The notes beneath the pieces are model-generated. The model saw nothing but the letters and a program-made list of their open reading frames with translations, was not told where the DNA came from and ran no database searches. Position numbers and translations under genes: made by a program. This document shows positions 25,749 through 33,380 of a DNA stretch of 36,322 bases, one piece after another. This DNA comes from Oceanicaulis sp. Its GTDB lineage: Bacteria > Pseudomonadota > Alphaproteobacteria > Caulobacterales > Maricaulaceae. The DNA lies in the NCBI GenBank assembly GCA_022565365.1, contig JAIUMW010000007.1, positions 1 through 36,322 of the forward strand, written 5' to 3'. Positions within the stretch are counted from its first letter, which is position 1; each line of letters begins with the position of its first letter.

Positions 25749-27770
25749 TCAGTCCCCGCCCATTCTCGCCAGCCGCGCCGCGATGGGATCGGGCGCCGGG
25801 TCTTCCTCGCGCACAGGCCCAGAGGCAGGCCCAGAGTCAGGCGCAGAGTCAGGCGCAGAGGCGGGCGCAGAGGCGGGCGCAGGGTCCGCCGGCTCCAGCA
25901 GCGCCGCAATGGGATCATCGGGGCGGGCGGGCTGGACCAGCAGGGCGTCCAGCGGGGCGGGCCAGTGTGGCGCGGCGTTGATGAAGCGGGCGAAGATGCG
26001 CGCCGGCCCGGCGCCGCCAAGCGCGTCATCGGTGGGGGTGAAATCGTCATTGCCCATCCAAACCACCGCCGCCATGCCTTCCGACCAGCCCGCGAACCAG
26101 GCGTCGCGATGGCCGTTGGTGGTGCCGGTCTTGCCACGCACCGGACGGCCCGGCACGCGCGCGCCGCGCCCGGTGCCGGTCTCCACCGCCGCTTCAAACA
26201 CCCGGTCCATATCCATCACCACACGGCCCGCCAGAACCAGCGGCCCTTGCGTCTCCTCGCGGGTCCACAACACATCCCCGTCCGGCGCGGTGATGGAGGT
26301 GACGGCGTAGGGCGGTGCGGCGCGCCCGCCATTCATGAAGGGCAGATAGGCGCCGACCAGCTCCAGCGGCGTCACCTCATACGCGCCCAAAGCCGCCGAC
26401 GGCGTGTTGGCGATGGGGCTGGTCAGCCCCATGCGCGCCGCCGTGCGCAGCACCCATCCGCGCCCGGTGGTCTCCGACACCTGCACCGCCACCGAATTGG
26501 ACGAGCGGGCGAAGGCGGTCTCCAGGGTGAGCGCGCCTTCATAGCGGTTGTTGAAGTTCTCCGGCGACCAGCCGCCATAGCTCACCGGCTGGTCGATGAA
26601 CACATCATCCGGGGTCAGCCCGCCTTCAAACGCGGCGGCGTAGACGAAGGGCTTGAACGCCGAACCGGGCTGGCGGCGGGCGCTGACCGCGCGGTTGAAG
26701 GGGGAGCGGACATAGTCCGCGCCGCCGGCCATGGCCGCGACGCCGCCTGTGTGATCCAGCGCCACCAGCGCGCCTGTGCCCGCGCCGCGCGCCAGCTCGG
26801 GATCGGCGAGACCCTCGCTCAAGGCCGCTTCAGCGGCGCGCTGGGCGGCGATGTCCAGCGTGGTGTGAACAATCAGGTCGCCGGTATGGCCCGGCAGGCG
26901 CTCGCGCACCTGGGGCAGCACCCAGTCAGCAAACCAGCCCGCGCCGGGGCTGGCGTTGCCGCGCGACACCCGGATCGGCGCCTCGGCCGCCGCGATGCGT
27001 TCAGCCTCGGTGATGCGCCCGGTGGCCAGCATCAGGTCCAGCACCACGGTGGCGCGCACCGAGGCGCGCACGGCGTCCGACGTGGGCGCATAGCGCGACG
27101 GCGCTTTGAGCAGGCCCGCCAGCAGCGCCGCCTCGCCCAGGCTCAGCTCATGGGCGCCCTTGGAGAAATAGCGTCGCGCGGCGGCTTCCGCCCCCCAGGC
27201 GCCGGCCCCGAAATAGCCCCGGTTGAGATAGAGGGCGAGAATTTCATCCTTGGTGAAGCGCTGCTCCAGCCACAGCGCCAGCATCATCTCCTGCGCCTTG
27301 CGGCGCAATGTGCGGTCAGGGGTGAGGAACAGATTCTTGGCCAGCTGCTGGGTGATGGTCGAGCCGCCCTGCACCACCCGGCCGGCGCGCATATTGGCCA
27401 GCGCCGCGCGCCCCATGCCGATCAGGTCCACCCCGAAATGGCTGTAGAAACGCCGGTCCTCCACGGCCAGCACGGCCAGCGTCAGGGTTTCAGGCAGCGC
27501 CTCGGCCCGGATCGCGCCGTGGCTGACCTCGCCGCGCCGCGCAATCGTGCGCCCGCTGCGGTCCAGAAGAACAATCTCGCCGGTGCGCGGCGCCGGGTCC
27601 AGCGCCGACAGGTCAGGCAGGGTGCGCGCCAGCCCCGTCAACCACGCCCCGCCCGCCAGCACCGCCAGCACCATCGCGGCGGCGAGCAGCCTGAACATGG
27701 CCCCCCACGCGCCGCCCTTGCGTGGCGGACGCGCGCGCGAATACGGGCGCGGGCTCTGGTGCTGAGGCAT
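25749..27770 (-). CDS. Class A penicillin-binding protein (PBP1A-family transglycosylase/transpeptidase)
   Basis: 673 residues: a cytoplasmic basic tail, a membrane helix (about 27-47), the GT51 domain with catalytic E104 in AVEDRRFYSHFG and GGSTITQQLAKNLFL, then the transpeptidase domain with S370/K373 in RQPGSAFKPF, S423-S-N425 in ARSSNSVAVQ, and K547-T-G in RGKTGTTNG. It polymerises and cross-links peptidoglycan at the inner membrane. The start at ATG 27770 is chosen because the open frame further upstream (to 28457) has no family similarity and overlaps two small plus-strand genes; its ribosome site is weak. The last ~50 residues are an Ala/Pro/Ser/Asp-rich tail encoded by 12-base repeats. 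Confidence 0.93.
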   Translation of the reverse strand: MPQHQSPRPYSRARPPRKGGAWGAMFRLLAAAMVLAVLAGGAWLTGLARTLPDLSALDPAPRTGEIVLLDRSGRTIARRGEVSHGAIRAEALPETLTLAVLAVEDRRFYSHFGVDLIGMGRAALANMRAGRVVQGGSTITQQLAKNLFLTPDRTLRRKAQEMMLALWLEQRFTKDEILALYLNRGYFGAGAWGAEAAARRYFSKGAHELSLGEAALLAGLLKAPSRYAPTSDAVRASVRATVVLDLMLATGRITEAERIAAAEAPIRVSRGNASPGAGWFADWVLPQVRERLPGHTGDLIVHTTLDIAAQRAAEAALSEGLADPELARGAGTGALVALDHTGGVAAMAGGADYVRSPFNRAVSARRQPGSAFKPFVYAAAFEGGLTPDDVFIDQPVSYGGWSPENFNNRYEGALTLETAFARSSNSVAVQVSETTGRGWVLRTAARMGLTSPIANTPSAALGAYEVTPLELVGAYLPFMNGGRAAPPYAVTSITAPDGDVLWTREETQGPLVLAGRVVMDMDRVFEAAVETGTGRGARVPGRPVRGKTGTTNGHRDAWFAGWSEGMAAVVWMGNDDFTPTDDALGGAGPARIFARFINAAPHWPAPLDALLVQPARPDDPIAALLEPADPAPASAPASAPDSAPDSGPASGPVREEDPAPDPIAARLARMGGD
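25820..25879. repeat. Five tandem 12-base repeats in the PBP tail
   Basis: Units CAGAGGCAGGCC, CAGAGTCAGGCG (twice) and CAGAGGCGGGCG (twice) stand head to tail, plus a degenerate sixth unit. Read on the minus strand they encode PASA/PDSA/PDSG units of the C-terminal low-complexity tail. A multiple of three keeps the frame, so copy number may vary between strains. Confidence 0.85.
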
Positions 27771-27923
27771 GGATGGACGCTCGCCCTGTGGCCGTAATGC
27801 AGACCCTCCACAAAGCGCGCACGTGGTTAAGGGCGCGTGAAAGGGGGGCGAGCAAATCCCGCCTTGCCCGTACGCGCGCGGCGGGTGATCATGGGGTTCA
27901 AGCGATATGAGGGGATTGAGCGG

Positions 27924-28145
27924 ATGTGGGATGACCGGATGACGGGGCTGCGCACGCGCGCGGCTCTCATCGCAGCGGCGGGGTTCAGCATCGTGGCGCT
28001 GAGCGCCTGTGCGCTGATGCCCGAAGGCGAGAGCGTGTGTCCCGATCGCGGACCCAATACCGGCAGCTGGCCCTATTGCGGCTCGGCGCCGCCGGGCGGG
28101 CCGGGACCGGCGGATGATCCGATCAATCCGCGCGGCGGGCGCTGA
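27924..28145 (+). CDS. Small lipoprotein, unknown
   Basis: 73 residues from ATG 27924: WDDRMTGLRTRAALIAAAGFSI then the lipobox LSAC. The mature peptide of ~40 residues is rich in Gly/Pro/Asp and has two more Cys (ESVCPDRGPNTGSWPYCGSA), possibly a disulfide. ATGs at 27939 or 27894 are alternative starts; GAGGGG at 27909-27914 fits 27924 best. It is divergent from the penicillin-binding protein gene. No family recognised. Confidence 0.6.
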   Translation: MWDDRMTGLRTRAALIAAAGFSIVALSACALMPEGESVCPDRGPNTGSWPYCGSAPPGGPGPADDPINPRGGR

Positions 28146-28248
28146 GCGGATAAACCGGAGCTGAACGCCGCCTTCAGCATGCGTTCGCCCGGCGCCGGGC
28201 GTGATAGGCGCGAGGGGCCGTGATGGCCCGGACCTTGGGGAGGGCGTG

Positions 28249-28485
28249 ATGCTGGCGGCGTATCCTGCAGAGCTTGTAATGGTGGCCTTGGCCCTGACGG
28301 CCAGCCTGGTGATCGGCGTGCCGGTGCGCATCGCCGGCTGGCGCGCGACGCTGGCCGGCTTCACGCTGTTGCGGCGGGGCATTCGGGCCCACCGGTGGAA
28401 AATCCTTCTTGTGCTGATCCTCGGCGCCATGGCGGGATTGTGGAGCTTTGAAAGCATCCGCGATCTGGCGTTCTCGCTGTTCTAG
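28249..28485 (+). CDS. Small two-helix membrane protein, unknown
   Basis: 78 residues with GGGGAGG (28237-28243) five bases before ATG 28249. Two hydrophobic helices (AELVMVALALTASLVIGVPV, about 8-27, and ILLVLILGAMAGLW) are joined by a basic loop (RIAGWRATL…RRGIRAHRWK), a helical hairpin in the inner membrane. It overlaps in space the spurious upstream frame of the penicillin-binding gene. No family recognised. Confidence 0.6.
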   Translation: MLAAYPAELVMVALALTASLVIGVPVRIAGWRATLAGFTLLRRGIRAHRWKILLVLILGAMAGLWSFESIRDLAFSLF

Positions 28486-28594
28486 CGGCGCCCTGGGCGG
28501 ATCAAAGCCTGCGTCACGAAATCATCACGCGCGAAGGCGCGCCGGTTTGGCTAGTCTGCCCGAAGAGTCATCTGACCTGAGGGGGAATGCCATC

Positions 28595-29635
28595 ATGATC
28601 CGTATCCTGCTTGCCGCCGCCATTCTGCCCGTCCTGACCGCCTGCACAGAGCCTGCACCCGTTTCACAGGCGCCGGACGCCTCCACGCCGGACGCCGCGC
28701 CCGCCTGGGCGACGCTGACCGGACAGGCGCCGCGGGTGATCGCCCATCGCGGCGCGTCGGGCTACCGGCCTGAAAATGCCGAAACCGCCTACCGGCTGGC
28801 GTTTGAGCAAGGGGCGGACATTCTGGAACCCGATCTGATGATGTCGGCGGATGGTCAGCTGATCGTGCGCCACGACCCGTATCTGTCCACCTCCACCGAT
28901 ATCGCGGACCGGCCCGAATTCGCCGACCGGCGCCGCACCCTGATGGGACGCGAGGACTGGTGGGTGATGGATTTTACGGCCGACGAATTGCGCGCCCTGC
29001 GCGTGCGCCAGGTCTTCGAGGACCGTTCCTCAGACTACGATGATCGCGATCCGGTCCTGCCGCTGGATGATTTTTTCGATCTGGTGGACGCGCTGGAAGC
29101 GGCATGCGGCTGCACGATCACCACCGAGCCGGAGATCAAGCTGCCCGCCGAGCACGTGGCCATGGGCCTCGATCCTCTGCCCGCGCTGCTGGACGTGCTG
29201 GAGCGGCGCGGGCTTAACCGCGAGGGCGCGCCGGTGATCATCCAGTCCTTTGACGCGCCCTTCCTGCAGCGCCTGCGCCCGGTCACGCCGGTGACGCTGG
29301 CCATGCTCTATGGCGGTGGCGATGACCCGGCCTTCAATGCCGGCGGGCTGAGCCTGGAGGAGATCGCGCAGTTCGCCGATGCGGTGGGGCCGCACAAATC
29401 CGTGCTGCTGAACCCGGACGGATCGAGCACCGGCTATCTGGAGGCGGCCCGCGCGCTGGGGCTTCTGGTGCATACCTGGACCGTGCGCGATGACCGCCCG
29501 CCCCATGTGGGCGAGAGCGTCGAGGATGAGCTGCGCGCGCTCTACGCGCTGGGCGTGGACGGCGTGTTCACCGACCAGCCCGATACGGCGGTGGCGGTGC
29601 GGGCGGCGATGGCGGATGAGGCTGCGGCGGACTGA
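28595..29635 (+). CDS. Glycerophosphodiester phosphodiesterase, lipoprotein (GlpQ-type)
   Basis: 346 residues with a lipoprotein signal (LTAC, Cys17), so it is probably anchored in the envelope. The GDPD TIM-barrel motifs are present: H51-R52 in IAHRGASGYRPENA, E78 and D80 in ILEPDLMMSADGQLIVRHDP, catalytic H93, and TTEPEIKLP further on. It hydrolyses glycerophosphodiesters to glycerol-3-phosphate and an alcohol, salvaging phospholipid head groups. Start ATG 28595 follows GAGGGGGAA by about eight bases. It is convergent with the next gene, with 15 bases between the stops. Confidence 0.92.
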   Translation: MIRILLAAAILPVLTACTEPAPVSQAPDASTPDAAPAWATLTGQAPRVIAHRGASGYRPENAETAYRLAFEQGADILEPDLMMSADGQLIVRHDPYLSTSTDIADRPEFADRRRTLMGREDWWVMDFTADELRALRVRQVFEDRSSDYDDRDPVLPLDDFFDLVDALEAACGCTITTEPEIKLPAEHVAMGLDPLPALLDVLERRGLNREGAPVIIQSFDAPFLQRLRPVTPVTLAMLYGGGDDPAFNAGGLSLEEIAQFADAVGPHKSVLLNPDGSSTGYLEAARALGLLVHTWTVRDDRPPHVGESVEDELRALYALGVDGVFTDQPDTAVAVRAAMADEAAAD

Positions 29636-29650
29636 TCCCTCAAAGAGCGA

Positions 29651-30208
29651 TCAGCGGCACAGCTCGCCGACCTGACGCAGGGCGGCGGTGACGCCTGACA
29701 GCGAAAATTCATACACCGTCGCGGTGCCGCGCTCGCTGGTGGCCTCCACCCGCATCACCGCGCCCTGACGCATGGCGGTGACCAGCCGGGCGGAATCGCG
29801 CTCCAGCTCGACAAAGCCTTCGCTCTGGGACACGAACATGGTGAAGCGGTCCGAGCCGACGCGGGCGCGCGGCGGGCTGTCAGGACGCAGGGGATAACCG
29901 GCCAGGAAGCTGGGCTGTTCGCGCGCGGCGCCGGACGCCCAGCTGGAGACAAAGAAGAACACCTCGCCATGGGCTACATTGGCGGGCAGGGATTCGGTGG
30001 GCCGGCTGACCGCATAACAAATGCGCTCATTGCCCTCGCCGCGTGTGAAGACGCGCCAGGCGTTGTGGGCGTTGCGGAACACCGGCTCGGCGCTGAACGA
30101 GGCTTCAACAGACGCCCCTTCGACAGAAGAGGCCCCGGCAGGCGCGGGCGCGGCGGCGAAGGCGGCGAGGCTGAGAAGGCTGGCGCAAAGGGCGGCGGAC
30201 AGACGCAT
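29651..30208 (-). CDS. IalB-like (invasion-associated locus B family) periplasmic protein
   Basis: 185 residues with a signal peptide (MRLSAALCASLLSLAAFAAA). It carries the family-like pattern W-x-V near the start of the mature part (NAWRVFTRGEGNERICYAVS), a central FFFVSSW strand, GSDRFTMFVSQSEGFVE, and the C-terminal YEFSLSGVTAAL…LC. Members occur widely in alphaproteobacteria; in Bartonella one is linked to erythrocyte entry, but a general envelope role is more likely here. Start at 30208 chosen for the signal peptide; GAGAG lies just upstream. Confidence 0.75.
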   Translation of the reverse strand: MRLSAALCASLLSLAAFAAAPAPAGASSVEGASVEASFSAEPVFRNAHNAWRVFTRGEGNERICYAVSRPTESLPANVAHGEVFFFVSSWASGAAREQPSFLAGYPLRPDSPPRARVGSDRFTMFVSQSEGFVELERDSARLVTAMRQGAVMRVEATSERGTATVYEFSLSGVTAALRQVGELCR

Positions 30209-30366
30209 GGGAGCTCTCTTTGTCGATCGGCTGCGGCGCCGGTGGTGCTGGCGCGGGGTCATGTCCGGCTTTAGACCGGGGCTTAAGGGCGGATTCAAGG
30301 CCATGCGGGTTGATAAATCCTCTCCGACCCTGTGTGATGGCCTTACACTGAACAGTCAGGTGTTGC

Positions 30367-30948
30367 TTGCCCGATGCGCCCGCCACCACCGAGCCGGCCC
30401 TTGACCGGGATGCGCTCGACCATCTGGTCGAGGCCGTCGCCGCGCATGACCGCAGCGCCTTTGCATCTCTGTTCAATTTCTATGCGCCCCGGGTCAAAGC
30501 CTATCTCATGCGCCTTAACGCCAACGACTCGCTGGCCGAGGAGCTGACCCAGGAGGTGATGCTCACCGTCTGGCGCAAGGCGGGGCAGTTTGACCGGACC
30601 CAGGCGTCAGCCTCCACCTGGATTTTCCGCATCGCGCGCAACCGGCGCATTGATGCGGCCCGGCGCGCCGCCAAACCAGCGCTGGATGAAGCCGACCCTT
30701 CTCTGCATCCCACGTCTTTCGAGGCGCCCGACGAGGCCGCCCATGCCGGGGCGCGCGATGCGCGCGTGCGCGCAGCGCTGGCCGATCTGCCCGAAGAGCA
30801 GGTGGCGCTGTTGCGCCTGGCCTTCTTTGACGGCCTGTCCCACCGCGATATCGCAGAGCGCATCGGCGCGCCGCTGGGCACGGTGAAGTCGCGCCTGCGC
30901 CTGGCCTTCGACAAGCTGCGCCGCGTGCTGGATTCGGAGGCGTTGTGA
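30367..30948 (+). CDS. ECF-type RNA polymerase sigma factor
   Basis: 193 residues: sigma-70 region 2 (FNFYAPRVKAYLMRLNANDS to RTQASASTWIFRIARNRRID) and region 4 (ALADLPEEQVALLRLAFFDG, then SHRDIAERIGAPLGTVKSRL), with an acidic linker between. The start is a TTG at 30367, with AGG six bases before it; no ATG or GTG fits in frame. With the ChrR-like gene 118 bases downstream it matches the SigE/ChrR-type pairs that respond to singlet oxygen or related stress in other alphaproteobacteria. I could not identify its own promoter motif with confidence. Confidence 0.9.
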   Translation: MPDAPATTEPALDRDALDHLVEAVAAHDRSAFASLFNFYAPRVKAYLMRLNANDSLAEELTQEVMLTVWRKAGQFDRTQASASTWIFRIARNRRIDAARRAAKPALDEADPSLHPTSFEAPDEAAHAGARDARVRAALADLPEEQVALLRLAFFDGLSHRDIAERIGAPLGTVKSRLRLAFDKLRRVLDSEAL

Positions 30949-31072
30949 CTGGAATGCCTCACTGCGTGCCCGCCTGCCACACCCGTTCGATGCGCGCGCC
31001 CTTGAAGCGGGGCGATTGCGATCAATATGCACTCGCTAGCCGGCCCGATGCTGGCACGAGATTTGAGTGAAC

Positions 31073-31771
31073 ATGCCCATGACCAATCATCCTCTCGGTG
31101 ACGAGCTCTATGCCGCCCATGCCTCCGGCGCCCTGTCAGGCCCGATGGGCCTGCTGCTGGACGCGCAGGCGTGCGTGAACCCGGACGTGGCGCGCCAGCG
31201 CGCGGCGGCCGAGGCGGTGTCAGGCGTGATGCTGGAAACGGTGGCCCCTGTGGCGGTGCGCGACAATGCACTGAGCCAAGTTCTGGCGGCGATTGACGCT
31301 GAAGAGGCGGGCCTTGGCGAAGCGGCGCTGACGCCGGGCTTCAGCGATCAGGCGGCGCGGCGCGCGGCGCAAGCGGCGGGCAAGGGCCTGAATGAAATTC
31401 TGGGTCTGCCCGCCCCGGTGCGCGATCTGGCGCTGGATCGCGGCGCCAGCTGGCAATTCGCCGGCCCCGGCGTGCGCACCATGACGCTGATGGAGGATGG
31501 CGGGGCCAAGGCCGAGCTGATCCGTCTGGAGCCGGGCCGCGGCGTGCCGCGCCACGGCCATGACGGGCGCGAGTTCACCCTGGTGCTCAACGGCGCCTTC
31601 CATGACGGCATTGACCGCTACGGCACGGGCGAGCTGTGCGCAGCCGATCCTGGCACCGAGCACAAGCCCGTGGCCGAGCCCGGCGCGGTGTGCATCGCCC
31701 TGGCGGTCACCGACGGCCCGCTGGCCTTCACCGGCCCGCTGGGCTGGGTGCAGCGCGCGCTGGGCGGCTAG
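31073..31771 (+). CDS. ChrR-like cupin anti-sigma factor with an altered N-terminal zinc motif
   Basis: 232 residues. The N-terminal part (HPLGDELYAAHASGALSGPM, then DAQACVNPDVARQRAA) aligns in plan with the anti-sigma domain of ChrR, but the usual HxxxCxxC is absent: one Cys remains and the second is missing. A helical spacer follows. The C-terminal cupin domain is well formed: IRLEPGRGVPRHGHDGREFT with two His and a Glu, VLNGAFHDGIDRYGTGEL, and EHKPVAEPGAVC. Such proteins hold the ECF sigma factor inactive until a signal disrupts the complex. ATG 31073 or 31079 could be the start; the preceding ribosome site is weak. Confidence 0.82.
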   Translation: MPMTNHPLGDELYAAHASGALSGPMGLLLDAQACVNPDVARQRAAAEAVSGVMLETVAPVAVRDNALSQVLAAIDAEEAGLGEAALTPGFSDQAARRAAQAAGKGLNEILGLPAPVRDLALDRGASWQFAGPGVRTMTLMEDGGAKAELIRLEPGRGVPRHGHDGREFTLVLNGAFHDGIDRYGTGELCAADPGTEHKPVAEPGAVCIALAVTDGPLAFTGPLGWVQRALGG

Positions 31772-31789
31772 ACGTAGTTTTTGTCGTGA

Positions 31790-32530
31790 TTATTCGCCGC
31801 TTCCGGCGCGCACCCGCGCGGCGGCGATGAGGCGTCCGCCGGGACCAGCCTGGACCAGCACCGCGCTGGACTGATCGCCGCCCGGCGCCGGCGTGTGCAG
31901 CGTGGCGCGCCCGCCCGGCCACTCGCCGGCATGGGCGATGGCGCGCACGACGTTGAAATGCACCATCTCCACCCCGGCATTGCTGCCCGCTGAAATCAGG
32001 CGGCGCTCGGCGCCAGGCGAAAAATGCATCACCCAGACATCAGCCGGCGCGTCCAGCTGAGGCCCGTCAAGGCGGATGGCGATCGCCTCGCCCTCGATGC
32101 GCGCGTCCGGCGCAGAGAGGAAGGCGGCGGCGTCCAGCGCGGCTTCGGCGCGTTCGGGCGAAAAGCGCATGCGCTCCGGCCCGCCATTGATCACCAGATG
32201 CGGGGTGAACACCCGGCGCGCCTCGCCCGCATCCACATAGGCTTTCTGGCGCTCGACAAAGTCAGGCTGCGCATACTCGTCCGGCCAGTCATACATGGCG
32301 TCCCAATAGTCCACGCCATAGGCCAGGGCGAGCACATGATCGCGCTCACCCGCCACCGCCAGCCACTCATTGGCGGCGGGGCAGAAGCGGCAGGCCTGGC
32401 TGGTGAACAGCTCGGCCACCACCAGCCCTGCGCCGGGTGCAGGGGCCGCTTCGTCAGCGAGCGGGCGGGGCTGGCCGTTGGACTGGGACAACGCCAGAGC
32501 GATCAGGAAGGGGGCGAGCGCGTTGATCAT
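31790..32530 (-). CDS. DUF1223 thioredoxin-like secreted protein
   Basis: 246 residues with an N-terminal signal-like helix and the DUF1223 signature: VVAELFTSQACRFCPAANEW with CxxC, LALAYGVDYWD, WPDEYAQPDFVERQKAY, and FTPHLVINGG. Members are predicted thioredoxin-fold periplasmic proteins; their substrate is not established. The CRFC pair suggests a redox role. It is convergent with the anti-sigma gene (18 bases between the stops), a neighbourhood consistent with stress response. Confidence 0.88.
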   Translation of the reverse strand: MINALAPFLIALALSQSNGQPRPLADEAAPAPGAGLVVAELFTSQACRFCPAANEWLAVAGERDHVLALAYGVDYWDAMYDWPDEYAQPDFVERQKAYVDAGEARRVFTPHLVINGGPERMRFSPERAEAALDAAAFLSAPDARIEGEAIAIRLDGPQLDAPADVWVMHFSPGAERRLISAGSNAGVEMVHFNVVRAIAHAGEWPGGRATLHTPAPGGDQSSAVLVQAGPGGRLIAAARVRAGSGE

Positions 32531-32590
32531 GGCCTCTGTGCTAGCTCAAAGCACGCGCACATTGAAGTCACACCGCCGTGACGGGCTGCA

Positions 32591-33310
32591 TCAGGACGTG
32601 GCCTTGGCGCCCTTGGCTTCCGGCTCGCCAGCGTACTTCATCGTGATGGGCAGGTTGAGCAGCACGAACACGAAGAAGATCGGATACGTGCCCCAGAAGC
32701 GGAAATTCACCCAGAAGCCTTCGGAGATCTCGAAGCCTTCGATCCAGCGCGCCGCCTCCATGAAGGCGGGATCAGCCTCGGACCCCACAATATGGCGCCA
32801 GAGCAGCTCGTTGAGCAGCGCCAGGAAGGCGAAGAACAGCGCCCAGCGTATGTCCAGGATCTTCCAGGCGCGCTCGTGCATGGAGAAGATCGATCCGAAC
32901 AGCTCCGTCCAAACATTGAAGCCGAAGGCGATGGAGAACAGGATCGCCAGCGAAAAGATGAGGTTGATGATCGTCGGCTTGATGAAGACGAAGACCGGGT
33001 CCTGCAGATAGATGGTCATCGCGCCAAAGCCGGTCACGATCACGAAGGTGACCACGAGCATGGGCGGGAAACGCTTCTGGGTGATCAGGGCGTAGACCAG
33101 CGCAATGGCGGTGGCGGCCATGAACAGGCCGGTGGCCCAGTAGATCGCCCCGTCCTCCACCACACGCCGGGCGACGTTGTAGCTGATCATGAACACGGCC
33201 GCCGGGCCGATATCCACCAGCAGCTTGGAGCCCTGGCCAAGCGTCTTGCCATTGGACTGGGGGGCTTTGGCGCCGCCTGAATTCTCGCCGCCGGCCGGTG
33301 TCTCGCTCAT
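32591..33310 (-). CDS. Inner-membrane septation protein A (YciB/IspZ family)
   Basis: 239 residues with five or six membrane helices (for example ALFFAFLALLNELLW, FGTYPIFFVFVLLNLPI-type segments) and the family motifs KLLVDIGPAAVFMISY, YALITQKRFPPM, FIKPTIINLIFSLAIL, and FWVNFRFWGTYPIFF. YciB proteins take part in cell-envelope synthesis and division, interacting with elongation and division proteins. The start ATG 33310 has GGAG nine bases upstream; the frame open to 33532 is unrelated. The N-terminus carries a ~27-residue Gly/Ala/Glu extension before the first helix. Confidence 0.92.
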   Translation of the reverse strand: MSETPAGGENSGGAKAPQSNGKTLGQGSKLLVDIGPAAVFMISYNVARRVVEDGAIYWATGLFMAATAIALVYALITQKRFPPMLVVTFVIVTGFGAMTIYLQDPVFVFIKPTIINLIFSLAILFSIAFGFNVWTELFGSIFSMHERAWKILDIRWALFFAFLALLNELLWRHIVGSEADPAFMEAARWIEGFEISEGFWVNFRFWGTYPIFFVFVLLNLPITMKYAGEPEAKGAKATS

Positions 33311-33380
33311 GGATGATCGCTCCGCTGTGTGCCCGCCCCGTCTTGCCTCAATACGCGCGCCAAGGCCAGCCGGATCGCCG

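Noticed and set aside
25965-27797. 610-codon plus-strand frame opposite the penicillin-binding protein
   Set aside because: Shadow of a gene with all catalytic motifs on the other strand.
27771-28457. Long N-terminal extension of the penicillin-binding protein frame (total 902 codons)
   Set aside because: The extra ~229 residues have no family similarity or signal anchor, and the region holds small plus-strand genes. The normal cytoplasmic tail and membrane helix begin at 27770.
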